Assembly: GCA_021769555.1 (NCBI GenBank) | Contig: JAETSR010000014.1 | Coordinates: forward strand, 1-61,652 | Reading direction: 5' to 3' | DNA from: Clostridiaceae bacterium | GTDB lineage: Bacteria > Bacillota > Clostridia > Oscillospirales > Acutalibacteraceae | DNA: 61,652 nucleotides | In this document: positions 48,334 through 57,794 of the stretch, one piece after another | Position numbering within the stretch: position 1 is the first letter of the stretch | How the letters are laid out: every line of letters starts with the position of its first letter | Position numbers and translations under genes: made by a program | The notes under the pieces: generated by a model | The model's input: the letters and a program-made list of their open reading frames with translations, nothing else | Database searches by the model: none | Told to the model about the DNA's origin: nothing

Positions 48334-50228
48334 AGCACGCCAAGAAGCCTGAGAAAAAGCTGCCCGGGCAGAGCGCGCCCAAGCCCGAAAAGCCCCGGCC
48401 CTCTATAGGCAGGGACAGGGTCTTTAGGGCGCAGCTTGCAAGGGAATACGGCGTGGAAAAGCTGCCGGAGAGCCTGAAGCTCAGGACGGAGAAGACCCTC
48501 AGCACCCTCCCGGACGTTATGCCCGCAAAGCCCCGGCCCGTCCTGAGAGCTTTCAGGGGCATGGCGACAGCGGCGGCGGCCCTGGCAGTTACCTCTGCGG
48601 TGCTCATAGGACTCAATGCCACCAGCCCCCAGCTCACCGAGTCCCTGCCCGGGCTAGGCCCAGTGTTCGCGGCCCTGAACGAGAAGGCCTCCCCCAGCCC
48701 ACTGCCAACGCCCACGCCCGAGCCCACTCCGGAGCCTGAGTTTGAGCAGGTGACTCTCGAGAACCGGGGGGACTTCCCCGGCGAGCTCACCCTTGAGGAG
48801 GCCTGGAGCGACGGCAGGGGGCTCTATATGGAGCTGAGCATAGCTCCTAAGGGCGAGGATTTCTACTATATCTGCAAGGAGTCCGGGCTCGACGGCGAGG
48901 AGAACACCTACCTTTGGCCCGCCGCCATGATGGTGAACGATTTGGGCGAGACCTACCCTGAGTACAACTGCTCTGTGACCATATACGGCGAGAACGACAG
49001 CCACAGCATACAGGGCTACGGCTTTTCGGCCTTCACCCCCGCTGGGGACGGCACCTTTAAGGCCCGCTGGTATCTTGACTTGGAGGAGCTTGAGGTGGGC
49101 AGGGAGCTCAAGGTGAGCGTGAGCCTGCCGGATTTGAGCGCACAGTCTATGGGCTATGACGAGGTCTCTGATGACGAGGCCGTCTACACTTGGCACCCGG
49201 ACTTTGAGGGCACCTTCACCCTGCCCATAGCAGAGGGCGGGAACCGCTCCTTTACCCTCCACGCCTCCGACGGGCCGGTGACCCTGCGCTCCATAAGCTA
49301 TACCCCCAGCAAGGTGGAGCTGGACGTGAGTCTGCCGTATCTTGGGCCCATAAAAGACCTTATGCCCGATAACGGCGCGCTGAGTGATTGGCCGCTGGGC
49401 TTCTACGCAAGGCTTTCATGTCAGGGGCCGGAGGGCAAGGAGTTTATCTACGGCGTGGCCGAGCGCTCCCCCGAGAACCGGAGCATGACTGCGCCGGAGC
49501 TCGCCGCTGAGACCGATTTGCACTATACCTTCACGGCCCTGAACGAGCAGGTAGACCCCAGGGAACTCAGGGGCCCCTTAGTGCTCACCCTCTATGAGTT
49601 CCCCCCAAACTATGTGGAGGGCCCGTCCTTCGGCAGGGTGAACGCGGAGTTCACCATAGACCTGAACACGGGCCGGGCGAGCCCCAGCGAGAACTACCTT
49701 AAAGAGGGCTATGAGAAGGGGGACGCCTCCAAGACTACCCTAGAGAGGATAGAGGAGGCGAGTACCGACGGGCTCATACTCATGCCATGGGAGAACTACT
49801 ATGAGGCCATCAACTCCGGCAACGACCCCCTCTCGTGCTTTGTGATAAGCGCTCCGGCTGAGAACGCGGGCAGGGAGCTCACGGTGTCCTGCTATTTGGA
49901 GGACACCGTGTACCGCTCCTTCACCTTCGCTCTGGGCCAAAACATCGAGGAGGGCGGGGACTCCTGCTACGCCAGCTATCACTACGCCGGGGGCAGGGAG
50001 TTCCTTGACGCCTCCGTGACTGTGGCGTACCCCGAGTGGGTGGCTGAGGACATGGGCTATGTGCACTTCGACCGTATCGAGCTCTCGGACGCCGCCACAG
50101 GCGAAATTATAATCCCAGACCTCCAAACGGCCCTGCTGGAGAGCTCCGAGAAGCTTTTGAACCAGAATTTTGGTGAGACTGACGGCTCCTTGAATAACAT
50201 TACTACTGAGTCACATCCGGAGCTATAG
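48321..50228 (+). CDS. Membrane-anchored anti-sigma factor (DUF4179-like)
   Basis: A 635-residue protein with a basic cytoplasmic N-terminus (1-77), one transmembrane helix (about 79-99), a Pro/Thr linker (124-140) and a large extracellular part. The segment SPQLTESLPGLGPVFAALN right after the helix is the hallmark of DUF4179-type anti-sigma factors. The extracellular part seems to hold several beta-rich domains and may sense envelope stress; no catalytic motif is seen. It overlaps the sigma gene by 13 nt, so the two are coupled, and its last 6 nt overlap the convergent recG. GAGGAGG lies at 48304-48310. Confidence 0.85.
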   Translation: MAEMKHAKKPEKKLPGQSAPKPEKPRPSIGRDRVFRAQLAREYGVEKLPESLKLRTEKTLSTLPDVMPAKPRPVLRAFRGMATAAAALAVTSAVLIGLNATSPQLTESLPGLGPVFAALNEKASPSPLPTPTPEPTPEPEFEQVTLENRGDFPGELTLEEAWSDGRGLYMELSIAPKGEDFYYICKESGLDGEENTYLWPAAMMVNDLGETYPEYNCSVTIYGENDSHSIQGYGFSAFTPAGDGTFKARWYLDLEELEVGRELKVSVSLPDLSAQSMGYDEVSDDEAVYTWHPDFEGTFTLPIAEGGNRSFTLHASDGPVTLRSISYTPSKVELDVSLPYLGPIKDLMPDNGALSDWPLGFYARLSCQGPEGKEFIYGVAERSPENRSMTAPELAAETDLHYTFTALNEQVDPRELRGPLVLTLYEFPPNYVEGPSFGRVNAEFTIDLNTGRASPSENYLKEGYEKGDASKTTLERIEEASTDGLILMPWENYYEAINSGNDPLSCFVISAPAENAGRELTVSCYLEDTVYRSFTFALGQNIEEGGDSCYASYHYAGGREFLDASVTVAYPEWVAEDMGYVHFDRIELSDAATGEIIIPDLQTALLESSEKLLNQNFGETDGSLNNITTESHPEL

Positions 50229-52259
50229 GGCCAGCCTGTCTCCCCCGGTCTTCTGGAACAGTCGGCGTATTTCCCCCCTTAAAAGCTTATAATCGCAACC
50301 CTCCAGTGCGCCCGAGCGGTATATCCGCCGGGCGCATTTCTGCGCCTGACGCAAGAGCTCCATGTCCATGGACATGCCGGCTATTTTCAGCTGGGGCAGG
50401 CCGTGCTGGCGCTGGCCGAAGAAGTCCCCGGGGCCCCGAAGCTTCAGGTCAGCGTCCGCTATTGCAAAGCCGTCGCTGGTGCTCTTGAAGACCTTCAGGC
50501 GCTCCACGCTCTCCGGGTTCCTGGCGGCGCTTATGAGTATGCATGCAGACTGGAATTTTCCCCGCCCAATGCGCCCCCTGAGCTGGTGCAGCTGGGAGAG
50601 GCCGTAGCGCTCGGCGTTCTCTATGAGCATTATGGAGGCGTTTGGCACGTCCATGCCCACCTCCACCACCGTGGTAGCCACTAAGAGCTTTGTCTCCCCC
50701 CGGGCAAACTCCCCCATGACCCGCTCCTTCTCGGCGGGCTTCATCCGTCCGTGGAGGGCGGCGGCTTTTACCCCCGGAAACGCCTCCCGGACCTTCGGCA
50801 GGTACTCCTCAAGGCTCACCATCCCGCTCTCGTCCCCCTCTATAAGCGGGCAGACAAGATAGGCCTGGCGGCCCTCGTCCAGGAATTTTCTCACATAGCT
50901 AAAGGCCCTCTCCCGCTTATCCGGCGTGATAAGGTATGTGGCCGTCTCCTGCCGGCCAGGGGGCAGCTCGTCGAGGACCGAAACGTCCAGGTCCCCATAG
51001 GCCATCAGGGCCAGCGTGCGCGGGATGGGCGTGGCGCTCATTACCAGCATATGGGGCGAGGCCCCCTTCTCCACAAGGGCCATGCGCTGCTTTACCCCGA
51101 AGCGGTGCTGTTCGTCGGTTATCACAAGGCCCAGCCTGTGGAACTCCACCTTTTCGCTGATTAGGGCGTGGGTGCCGATAGCCAGCCCTATCTCCCCCGA
51201 GCCTATCCCCTCAAGCACGCGCCTGTGCTCCGCCCCCGCCCCGCCGGTGAGCAGCCCGCACCTTATCCCTGCGGGCTCGAGGAGCCCTGAGAGGGACTTA
51301 TAGTGCTGCGCGGCCAGGATTTCCGTGGGGGCCATCAGAGCCGCCTGCTGCCCGGATTTTATCACGGGCCAGCAAAGCGCTGCCGCCACCGCCGTCTTGC
51401 CCGAGCCCACGTCCCCCTGTACCAGACGGTTCATAGTGGAGGGGCCGGACATGTCCTTTATCCCCTCGGTCACCGCCCGCTGCTGGGCCCCGGTGAGCTT
51501 ATAGGGCAGCAGCCTTGTGAACTCCTCGGGGAAACGGCTTGGGATGGGGTGAAGGTTCTCCTGCCGGGAGCCGCTCTTTATCTCCATGAGCCCCAGCTGC
51601 AATATAAGGAATTCCTCAAAGACCAGCCGCCGCCTGGCTATCTCCAGGTCCCCCATGGTCTTGGGGAAGTGCACGTTCTCCAAAGCGTAGCCCAGGTAGC
51701 AGAGCTTGTACTGCTCCCGGATATTCCCGGGCAGCGGGTCCTCAAAAGCGTCGGGCAGAAGGGCCATGGCGTTCTTCACAGCCTGGGCCACGCTCCGGGA
51801 GGTGAGCCCCTGGGGGGCGGGATATATTGGGACTATCTCCATGCTCCTGTCCGCCGGGGCGAACTCCGGGGAGACCATGGAGGGCGTCCTGCCGGTAAAG
51901 CCCACCCTGCCCCTGAACAGGTATGTCTCCCCCTCTTTTATCAGGCTCGGGATATACCTGTTGTTGAAGAAGGTGAGCTTCATGTCCGCCTCCCCGTCGG
52001 TGACGGTGACCCGGTGCATGAGCTTTCCCCCCCGTATGCGCTGCTCAGTGGGCGGGCCCACTACCTCCCCGCGCACCACGCATACCTCGTCTGTCACGGC
52101 CTCGGAGACAGGCGTCACCTGTGACCAGTCCTGGTAGTCCCGGGGATAGAGCCTGAGAAGGTCCCCAACTGTTGGCGCGCCCAGCTTCGCGAACAGAGCC
52201 GCCCGCTTCTCCCCCACGCCCCTGAGCTTTCTTATATCCGTTTCAAACAGCGACGGCAA
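50223..52259 (-). CDS. recG: ATP-dependent DNA helicase RecG
   Basis: Rescues stalled replication forks and branch-migrates Holliday junctions. The 678-residue protein has the N-terminal wedge/OB domain (about 55-150), Walker A GDVGSGKTAVA (about 285-295), the DEQH box in VITDEQHRFGV, motif III MSATPIPRTLAL, and the C-terminal helicase motifs including VVEVGMDVPNA and QLRGRIGRG. The start codon is TTG, spaced 6 nt from GGAGGG. It follows the fakA-like gene, as in many Firmicutes. Confidence 0.98.
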   Translation of the reverse strand: MPSLFETDIRKLRGVGEKRAALFAKLGAPTVGDLLRLYPRDYQDWSQVTPVSEAVTDEVCVVRGEVVGPPTEQRIRGGKLMHRVTVTDGEADMKLTFFNNRYIPSLIKEGETYLFRGRVGFTGRTPSMVSPEFAPADRSMEIVPIYPAPQGLTSRSVAQAVKNAMALLPDAFEDPLPGNIREQYKLCYLGYALENVHFPKTMGDLEIARRRLVFEEFLILQLGLMEIKSGSRQENLHPIPSRFPEEFTRLLPYKLTGAQQRAVTEGIKDMSGPSTMNRLVQGDVGSGKTAVAAALCWPVIKSGQQAALMAPTEILAAQHYKSLSGLLEPAGIRCGLLTGGAGAEHRRVLEGIGSGEIGLAIGTHALISEKVEFHRLGLVITDEQHRFGVKQRMALVEKGASPHMLVMSATPIPRTLALMAYGDLDVSVLDELPPGRQETATYLITPDKRERAFSYVRKFLDEGRQAYLVCPLIEGDESGMVSLEEYLPKVREAFPGVKAAALHGRMKPAEKERVMGEFARGETKLLVATTVVEVGMDVPNASIMLIENAERYGLSQLHQLRGRIGRGKFQSACILISAARNPESVERLKVFKSTSDGFAIADADLKLRGPGDFFGQRQHGLPQLKIAGMSMDMELLRQAQKCARRIYRSGALEGCDYKLLRGEIRRLFQKTGGDRLAL

Positions 52260-52282
52260 GCATATCCCTCCATAAACCGCAA

Positions 52283-52312
52283 GGCAGGAGAGAGCCTTCG
52301 CCCCCTCCTGCC
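52283..52312. terminator. Hairpin between fakA-like gene and recG
   Basis: GGCAGGAG pairs with CTCCTGCC across a 14-nt loop. The plus-strand exit (GGTAATTTTTCTTT) is more T-rich than the minus-strand exit, so it may not terminate the fakA transcript and recG could be reached by read-through. Confidence 0.4.
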
Positions 52313-52331
52313 GGTAATTTTTCTTTCCTGA

Positions 52332-54005
52332 TTACTCCACCGAGATTATAAAGTAGTACACCGGCTGGCCGCCGTTCACAAGGGTTATCTCCACGTCCGA
52401 GTGGACCTTCCCCTGCAGCTGCTTCTTTGCCTCCCTTGCCTGCTCCTCGGTGATTCCCTCGCCGTAGATAAGGGTGATAAAGGAGGTCTGCTTGCCGGTG
52501 AGGGACCTTGCCACACGCACGCATGTGGAGACCGGGTCCTTCTCGATATAGTCCAGCTTGCCGTTCTTGAGGCCCAGTATGTCCCCCTTCCTGATAGCCT
52601 CGCTGCCAAACTCTGAGTCTCTGGCGGCGAAGGTCACAAGGCCGGTGTCCACATTCCCCGCGGCCTCCAGCATGGCCTCCCTGTTCTCCTCCGCCCCGGC
52701 GTCCGGGTCGAAGGCCAGCATTGCGGAGAGGCCCTGGGGTATGGTCTTGGTGGGCAGGACTATTACCTCCCGGTCCTCGGCAAGGGGTATGGTCTGCTGG
52801 GCCGCAAGAAGTATATTTTTATTGTTGGGCAACACGAAGACCTTCTTCGCCGGTGTAGCCAAAACGGCGCTCAAAATATCCTCGGTGCTGGGGTTCATGG
52901 TCTGCCCGCCGCTTACCACCACGGCGCAGCCAAGCTCTAAGAACAGACTCTTGAGGCCCTCGCCGGCCGCCACTGAGATAAAGCCCAGCTCCTCCGTGGG
53001 CTCCTGCCTCTCCGGCGCGGGAGCGGCCTCGGGCTCCGCCTTCTCAGCCTCCTTCGCCTCGCTGAGCTTCCTGTGCTGCTCGCGCATGTTCTCTATCTTC
53101 ACCGACAGCAGCTGCCCGAAGGAAAGGGCCTGCTGCAGGGCGTTCCCGGGCTCCTCGGTGTGCACATGGACCTTGATTATCTCCTCGTCGTCAGCCACGA
53201 GCACACAGTCGCCTATTCCCTCAAGGTACTTCCTCAGGGCCATGGGGTCCTTCTTAACCCCCTGGTCCCGGCCTATGACAAACTCGGTGCAGTAGGTGAA
53301 ATTTATCTCGCTGTCAAACTCAGCGGCGGCAGAGCGGAAGAACTCCTCTGTCTCCTGCTCCCGCTCCTCCTGGGTGAGCCCGGAGCCTATCATCTCCCCG
53401 CCCTGGAACACACATAGCATTCCCTCGAATATGAGGCAGAGCCCCTGGCCCCCGGCGTCCACAACTCCTGCCCTCTTTAAGACAGGCAGCAGCTCCGGGG
53501 TCTCCTCCAAAGCCTCGGCAGCGCCCTCGCAGACCGCCTCCCAGACCTTTACAGGCTCCTCCTCACCGGTGAAGGCCGCGCGGCCCCTCTCGGCGGCGAC
53601 CCTTGCCACTGTTAGTATTGTCCCCTCGGTGGGCCTTGTCACGGCCTTATACGCCGCCTCGACCCCCAGGTCCAGGGCCCTGAGCAAATCCTCGCAGCCG
53701 GCCTCCCCGACTCCCTCGAGCCCCTTTGATATGCCCCGGAAGAGCAGGGAGAGTATTACCCCCGAGTTGCCCCTGGCCCCCCGGAGCATGGCCGCCGCGG
53801 CCTTCGAGGCCGCCTCCCCGGCGGTAACCGAGTCCGGGAGCTTCATAAGCTCCGTGCAGGCCGAGCCGATGGTCATTGACATGTTGGACCCCGTATCGCC
53901 GTCGGGCACAGGGAAGATGTTCAGGTCGTTCACCTGCTTGCGGTATTTTGCGATATTATTGGAGCCTGATATCATCGCGTCCCTTAACATAGCGCCTTGA
54001 ATCAT
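52332..54005 (-). CDS. DAK2-domain fatty-acid kinase-like protein (FakA/YloV)
   Basis: A 557-residue protein of the FakA family, which phosphorylates fatty acids bound to DegV/FakB partners for phospholipid synthesis. The N-terminal DAK2 domain (1-195) has the ATP/Mg site NIFPVPDGDTGSNMS and GARGNSGVILSLLFRGI. The middle domain begins near 230 with NFTYCTEFVI, and the C-terminal domain (about 340-557) ends with the usual strand-rich module. An Ala/Glu/Pro linker lies near 315-340. Neighbouring recG is the classic context. A promoter lies directly upstream. Confidence 0.93.
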   Translation of the reverse strand: MIQGAMLRDAMISGSNNIAKYRKQVNDLNIFPVPDGDTGSNMSMTIGSACTELMKLPDSVTAGEAASKAAAAMLRGARGNSGVILSLLFRGISKGLEGVGEAGCEDLLRALDLGVEAAYKAVTRPTEGTILTVARVAAERGRAAFTGEEEPVKVWEAVCEGAAEALEETPELLPVLKRAGVVDAGGQGLCLIFEGMLCVFQGGEMIGSGLTQEEREQETEEFFRSAAAEFDSEINFTYCTEFVIGRDQGVKKDPMALRKYLEGIGDCVLVADDEEIIKVHVHTEEPGNALQQALSFGQLLSVKIENMREQHRKLSEAKEAEKAEPEAAPAPERQEPTEELGFISVAAGEGLKSLFLELGCAVVVSGGQTMNPSTEDILSAVLATPAKKVFVLPNNKNILLAAQQTIPLAEDREVIVLPTKTIPQGLSAMLAFDPDAGAEENREAMLEAAGNVDTGLVTFAARDSEFGSEAIRKGDILGLKNGKLDYIEKDPVSTCVRVARSLTGKQTSFITLIYGEGITEEQAREAKKQLQGKVHSDVEITLVNGGQPVYYFIISVE

Positions 54006-54082
54006 TTTGGTAACACATCCTTATCAGATAGATACGCCGCCCGGCCCAAAGAGCTCCCGGGGCGCGAAAAACCGTTTAGAGT

Positions 54083-54111
54083 ATTGTAACACAGAAATCT
54101 CAAAAATACAA
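54083..54111 (-). promoter_or_regulatory. Promoter of the fakA-like/recG operon
   Basis: TTGTAT (54106-54111 on minus), a 17-nt spacer and TACAAT (54083-54088) lie about 80 nt before the start codon. Confidence 0.65.
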
Positions 54112-54130
54112 GGGCGGCCGGGGATTATCA

Positions 54131-54679
54131 TCAGTTATTGAAGAAAGCCGCGATGCTTTCTGCCCCCGCCGCCGCGTTCCTGTCCGTTACGGCGGGCCGC
54201 TCATTGGTGTTATGCGACGCCACAAGCCCATATATCCCCCGGCAGTTCATATGCCTCAGCAGCGTGCACGCCGTGTCATAGGCCTTCTCCATATTGCCGT
54301 CGCCGCCGCCAACCAGTATCACCGCGCCCCTTCTGAACCCGGGCATTGGTTCCTCGCCCCGAAAGGCCCTGGCGCAGAAATAGGTCTGTAGCCTGCTGCC
54401 CACATCCAGCAGTCTGCCGGTGAGCTCAGAAAAGTATATGGGCGAGGCTATCAGGATATTTTCGCAGCTTTTGATATACGCATAAACCTCCTGCATACCG
54501 TCCTCAATGGCGCACCCCGGATTTTTCCAGCAATACCGGCAGTCGATACATGGGGAGATATCCGCCCGGTAGGCCTCAACCTCCCTTACCTCCCCTTCAA
54601 GCCGCTCTTTTACTATCCCCACAAGGCCGGCCGTGTCCCCCCTTGGCCTGGGGGAGCCATTGAGTATAAGGGTCCTCAC
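54131..54679 (-). CDS. NAD(P)H-dependent FMN reductase-type flavoprotein
   Basis: A 182-residue flavodoxin-fold protein. It begins TLILNGSPRPRGDTAGLV (phosphate loop) and has CIDCRYCWKNPGCAIEDGMQEVY, a cysteine-containing loop common in clostridial iron-sulfur flavoprotein relatives, and ASPIYFSELTGRLLDVGSRL for the FMN ring. It may reduce flavins, quinones or metals. The GTG start overlaps the stop of the SdpI-like gene (GTGA). Confidence 0.92.
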   Translation of the reverse strand: MRTLILNGSPRPRGDTAGLVGIVKERLEGEVREVEAYRADISPCIDCRYCWKNPGCAIEDGMQEVYAYIKSCENILIASPIYFSELTGRLLDVGSRLQTYFCARAFRGEEPMPGFRRGAVILVGGGDGNMEKAYDTACTLLRHMNCRGIYGLVASHNTNERPAVTDRNAAAGAESIAAFFNN

Positions 54680-55053
54680 CGCCTTCTGCCCTCCCTGTCA
54701 AAATTCTTCCTGAGCGCCCGTTCCGTGGGGAAAATCGACCCTATCAGCACAAGGAGCTGCACGGCGCAGACTATGCCCCCCACAGTCCCCGCAATATTAT
54801 CGCCCTTTCCCAGCGCGAACAGCATGGGCACGATGGAGACCGGCAGCAGCATGAGCCCCAGGGCCCGCCAAATCCTCCCGCTGTGCCTGTGGGCGAACTC
54901 CCAGGTGTCCCTATTCTTCATGGACATATTTGTCCTGTAGCCGAAGACCCCGTTTATGTCCTTTGGGCCGCCCTTTAGGAAATAGCAGCCGAAGCAGAGC
55001 ATAGTGATTGGGATAAGCATATCCATCAGGAGCATGTATATCCAAAAGCCCAT
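54676..55053 (-). CDS. SdpI-family membrane protein
   Basis: A 125-residue protein with three hydrophobic segments (about 3-25, 62-82 and 87-107). The signature GVFGYRTNMSMKNRDTWEFAHRHSG between the first two is that of the SdpI/YhfL family, named after the Bacillus immunity protein against the SdpC toxin. Small members without other toxin genes nearby usually have no known role. AGGAGG is spaced 9 nt before the ATG, and the gene is coupled to the following flavoprotein. Confidence 0.9.
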   Translation of the reverse strand: MGFWIYMLLMDMLIPITMLCFGCYFLKGGPKDINGVFGYRTNMSMKNRDTWEFAHRHSGRIWRALGLMLLPVSIVPMLFALGKGDNIAGTVGGIVCAVQLLVLIGSIFPTERALRKNFDREGRRR

Positions 55054-55079
55054 ATTGTATGCCTCCTAATGCAGTATAG

Positions 55080-55853
55080 TCAGGTAATGCTCAGCCTCTC
55101 CACTCCAACGCACAGCCCCGTGGCCTCGTCAGCGGTAAAGATGACGCAGTCCATCCTGCACGGCCCGCTTGCCAAATCAAATCTTTCGGGCATTTTTGTG
55201 GTGTACCGGCGTATGATTATCTCCGATTTCACCCCCAGCACCGAGTCGATAACCCCGGTCATGCCCGCGTCGGTGATGTAGCCGGTGCCCTTCGGGAGCA
55301 CGCACTCGTCGGCGGTGGGCACGTGGGTATGGGTGCCGAACATGGCTGTGAGCCTGCCGTCGGCGTAAAAGCCCAGGGCCCGCTTCTCCCCGGTAGCCTC
55401 GGCGTGAAAGTCCAGGACGCATATCTTAGGCAGGTCCGGGGCCCTCAGTATCTGGTCCAGCTTCTCGAAGGGGGACTCAAGGCTCTCGAGGTACATTGTG
55501 CCCATAAGGTTTATCACACCCACCTGCACCCTGCCAAGGTCCACTATGCAGAAGCCCCTGCCCGGGGCCGCCGCCGGGTAGTTCGCCGGGCGCAGGAGGG
55601 TCTCCCAGGAGTCGTACATCTGGAAGCTCTCCTTCCTGCGGAAGCTGTGGTTGCCGGTGGTTATCACGTCCGCGCCGCTGTCAAGGAGGTGGGAGGCCGA
55701 GATATGGGTTATGCCGTTGCCGTCCGCGGAGTTCTCCCCATTGACTATGCACAGGTCTATGCCCTTGAGCTTCTTCAGCGCCGGAAGCCTCTCCCTTAAA
55801 AACTCACACCCGACGCTGCCCACCACGTCGCCCACACAGAGTATATTCACCAT
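55080..55853 (-). CDS. ymdB: YmdB-type metallophosphoesterase
   Basis: A 257-residue phosphodiesterase of the TIGR00282 family; in Bacillus YmdB acts on 2',3'-cyclic nucleotides and controls the choice between motility and biofilm. The bimetal ligands are visible in LCVGDVVGSVG, VNGENSADGNGIT, TTGNHSFRRKE, VLDFHAEATGEK and GTHTHVPTADE. It follows rny, as in Bacillus, where the pair is conserved. CGGAG lies before the ATG. Confidence 0.96.
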   Translation of the reverse strand: MVNILCVGDVVGSVGCEFLRERLPALKKLKGIDLCIVNGENSADGNGITHISASHLLDSGADVITTGNHSFRRKESFQMYDSWETLLRPANYPAAAPGRGFCIVDLGRVQVGVINLMGTMYLESLESPFEKLDQILRAPDLPKICVLDFHAEATGEKRALGFYADGRLTAMFGTHTHVPTADECVLPKGTGYITDAGMTGVIDSVLGVKSEIIIRRYTTKMPERFDLASGPCRMDCVIFTADEATGLCVGVERLSIT

Positions 55854-55921
55854 ACTTTTTCTCCGTTTCTATCCTGATTCTGTCTCAAGTTTCTGCCCTT
55901 TATGTCAAAGTATACATCAGA

Positions 55922-55949
55922 AAGGGCGCGCCGGATACAGCGCGCCCTT
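55922..55949 (-). terminator. Hairpin after rny
   Basis: A 10-bp stem AAGGGCGCGC/GCGCGCCCTT (55940-55949 with 55922-55931) lies 6 nt after the rny stop. The minus-strand exit is only weakly T-rich, so partial termination before ymdB is likely. Confidence 0.55.
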
Positions 55950-55954
55950 CAAGG

Positions 55955-57517
55955 CTATTTCGCGTAGTCCACAGCCCTGCTCTCCCTTATCATGTTCACC
56001 TTTATCTGTCCGGGATAGTCCAAATCAGCCTCTATCTTCTTGCATATCTCCCGGGCCAGAAGTGTCATTTCCTCGTCGCTGACAATATCCGGCTTCACAA
56101 GTATCCTGACCTCACGCCCGGCCTGTATGGCATAGCAGCTGTCCACCCCGTCAAAGGACGAGGCCAGCTCCTCAAGCTTCTCAAGCCGCTTGATGTAGTT
56201 TTCCAGGTTCTCCCGCCTCGCCCCGGGGCGCGCCGCGGAGATGGCGTCGGCGGCCTGGACTATGCAGGCCACGATGGTCTTTGCCTCCACGTCCCCGTGG
56301 TGGGCGGCGATGGCGTGTACAACGGCCTCGTTCTCCCGGTACTTCTTCGCCACCTCCACGCCAATCTGCACGTGGGAGCCCTCCATCTCGTGGTCCAGGG
56401 CCTTGCCTATGTCATGCAGGAGCCCCGCGCGCTTTGCGACAGTGGGGTTGAGCCCCAGCTCTGAGGCTATCATGCCCGAGAGATAGGCCACCTCAAGGGA
56501 GTGGTTCAGAACATTCTGCCCGTAGCTCGTGCGGTAGCGGAGCCTGCCCAGAAGCTTCACCAGCTCGTGGTGCACGCCGTTCACGCCCACCTCAAGCACG
56601 GCCCTCTCGCCCTCCTGCTTGATTGCGGACTCCACCTCGCGCCTTGCCTTCTCAACGGTCTCCTCAATCCTTGTGGGATGTATGCGCCCGTCGGAGATAA
56701 GCTTCTCAAGGGCGACCCTTGCCACCTCGCGCCTCACGGGCTCGAAGCTCGAGAGGGTTATGGCCTCGGGGGTGTCGTCTATGATAAGGTCCACGCCCGT
56801 CAGGGTCTCTATGGCCCGGATATTCCGGCCCTCCCTGCCGATTATACGGCCCTTCATCTCGTCGTTTGGCAGAGGCACAACGCTTATGGCCGCCTCGGAC
56901 ACATGGTCCGCCGCGCAGCGCTGGATGGCCGTGGCGATTATCTCCCTGGCGGCGTTGTCGCTCTCCTCCTTCATCTGCTGCTCGTACTCCCGGACCTTCA
57001 CGGCCTTCTCGTGGACGAGCTCGTTCTCAAGATTATTCAGCAGGTACTCCTTTGCCTGCTCCATGGAGAAGCTGGATATCTTTTCCAGCATGTCGAACTG
57101 GCTCTTTCTGACGGCCTCGGCCTCCTTCAGGCGCTCCTCGGCCTTTTTGTTGCGCTGGTCCACCTGGTCCTCTTTGCGCTCCAGGGTCTCCAGCTTCTTC
57201 TCAAGGCTCTCCTCCTTCTGAAGGTTCCTCCGCTCCTGGTGCTGGATTTCCCTTCTCCTGTCGGAGAGCTCCTTCTCGCTCTCGTTCCTCAGCTTGTGTA
57301 TCTCGTCCTTACCCTCAAGGATTATCTCCTTTTTCCTGGCCTCAGCCGTCTTCACTGCGTCGCCGACGATTCGCTTGGCCTCCTCCTCAGCCGAGCCGAT
57401 AGCCGCCTCCGCCTTGGACCTGCGGTAGTTCATCCCCAGGAAGAACGCCGCGCCTCCGGCCAGCGCCGCCGCCAAAACGGCGATAAGGATACACAGCCAT
57501 ACTGGTATACTGCCCAA
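55955..57517 (-). CDS. rny: Ribonuclease Y
   Basis: Membrane-anchored endoribonuclease that starts mRNA decay in Firmicutes. The 520-residue protein has an N-terminal transmembrane helix (about 7-28), a long coiled coil (about 30-190), a KH domain (about 210-270, [23 protein letters not shown]) and an HD domain (about 330-430) with the metal motif [12 protein letters not shown]. The start is TTG with AGGAGG at 57525-57530, 7 nt upstream; no ATG fits. Its own promoter carries an inverted repeat over the -35 box. Confidence 0.98.
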   Translation of the reverse strand: MGSIPVWLCILIAVLAAALAGGAAFFLGMNYRRSKAEAAIGSAEEEAKRIVGDAVKTAEARKKEIILEGKDEIHKLRNESEKELSDRRREIQHQERRNLQKEESLEKKLETLERKEDQVDQRNKKAEERLKEAEAVRKSQFDMLEKISSFSMEQAKEYLLNNLENELVHEKAVKVREYEQQMKEESDNAAREIIATAIQRCAADHVSEAAISVVPLPNDEMKGRIIGREGRNIRAIETLTGVDLIIDDTPEAITLSSFEPVRREVARVALEKLISDGRIHPTRIEETVEKARREVESAIKQEGERAVLEVGVNGVHHELVKLLGRLRYRTSYGQNVLNHSLEVAYLSGMIASELGLNPTVAKRAGLLHDIGKALDHEMEGSHVQIGVEVAKKYRENEAVVHAIAAHHGDVEAKTIVACIVQAADAISAARPGARRENLENYIKRLEKLEELASSFDGVDSCYAIQAGREVRILVKPDIVSDEEMTLLAREICKKIEADLDYPGQIKVNMIRESRAVDYAK

Positions 57518-57794
57518 TCGGGCACCTCCTTTTTAATTGATATTTTGATTTTTTGAAAACAGGTACCAGGCCAGCGGCAGTATACCTGCTCCCTGGCCCA
57601 AAATGCGCATGGCTGCTCTTATAGGACTATTTAATTTTTATATACAAAGCTTCACGAGCTTAGTAATGTATAAAAAAATATATAAATCAAGCACTCCAGT
57701 GCACTCTACGTATAATTGTATAACTATGGCCGGGACTTGTCAAGAAATTCATGAACATTTCTTGAATAAAATTTTTGAGCGGGGTCAAATCACA
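57518..57794 (-). promoter_or_regulatory. rny leader and upstream region
   Basis: About 190 nt of AT-rich leader separate the rny promoter from its TTG start. Near the transcription start is the palindrome GCACT-CC-AGTGC (57691-57702). No ORF is seen. The P-type ATPase terminator ends the region on the far side. Confidence 0.6.
57715..57764 (-). promoter_or_regulatory. rny promoter with inverted repeat over the -35 box
   Basis: TTGACA (57738-57743 on minus), a 17-nt spacer and TACAAT (57715-57720) form the promoter. A perfect 8-bp inverted repeat CAAGAAAT-N8-ATTTCTTG (57741-57764) overlaps the -35 hexamer and is a candidate operator. Confidence 0.75.

Noticed and set aside
54676-55053. Bacteriocin immunity locus based on the SdpI-like protein
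   Set aside because: No toxin precursor, export or signal-transduction genes are adjacent; small SdpI-family proteins are common without toxins.
56501-57556. 351-codon plus-strand frame antisense to rny
   Set aside because: Leu/His-rich shadow of the coiled-coil coding region of rny; no family resemblance.
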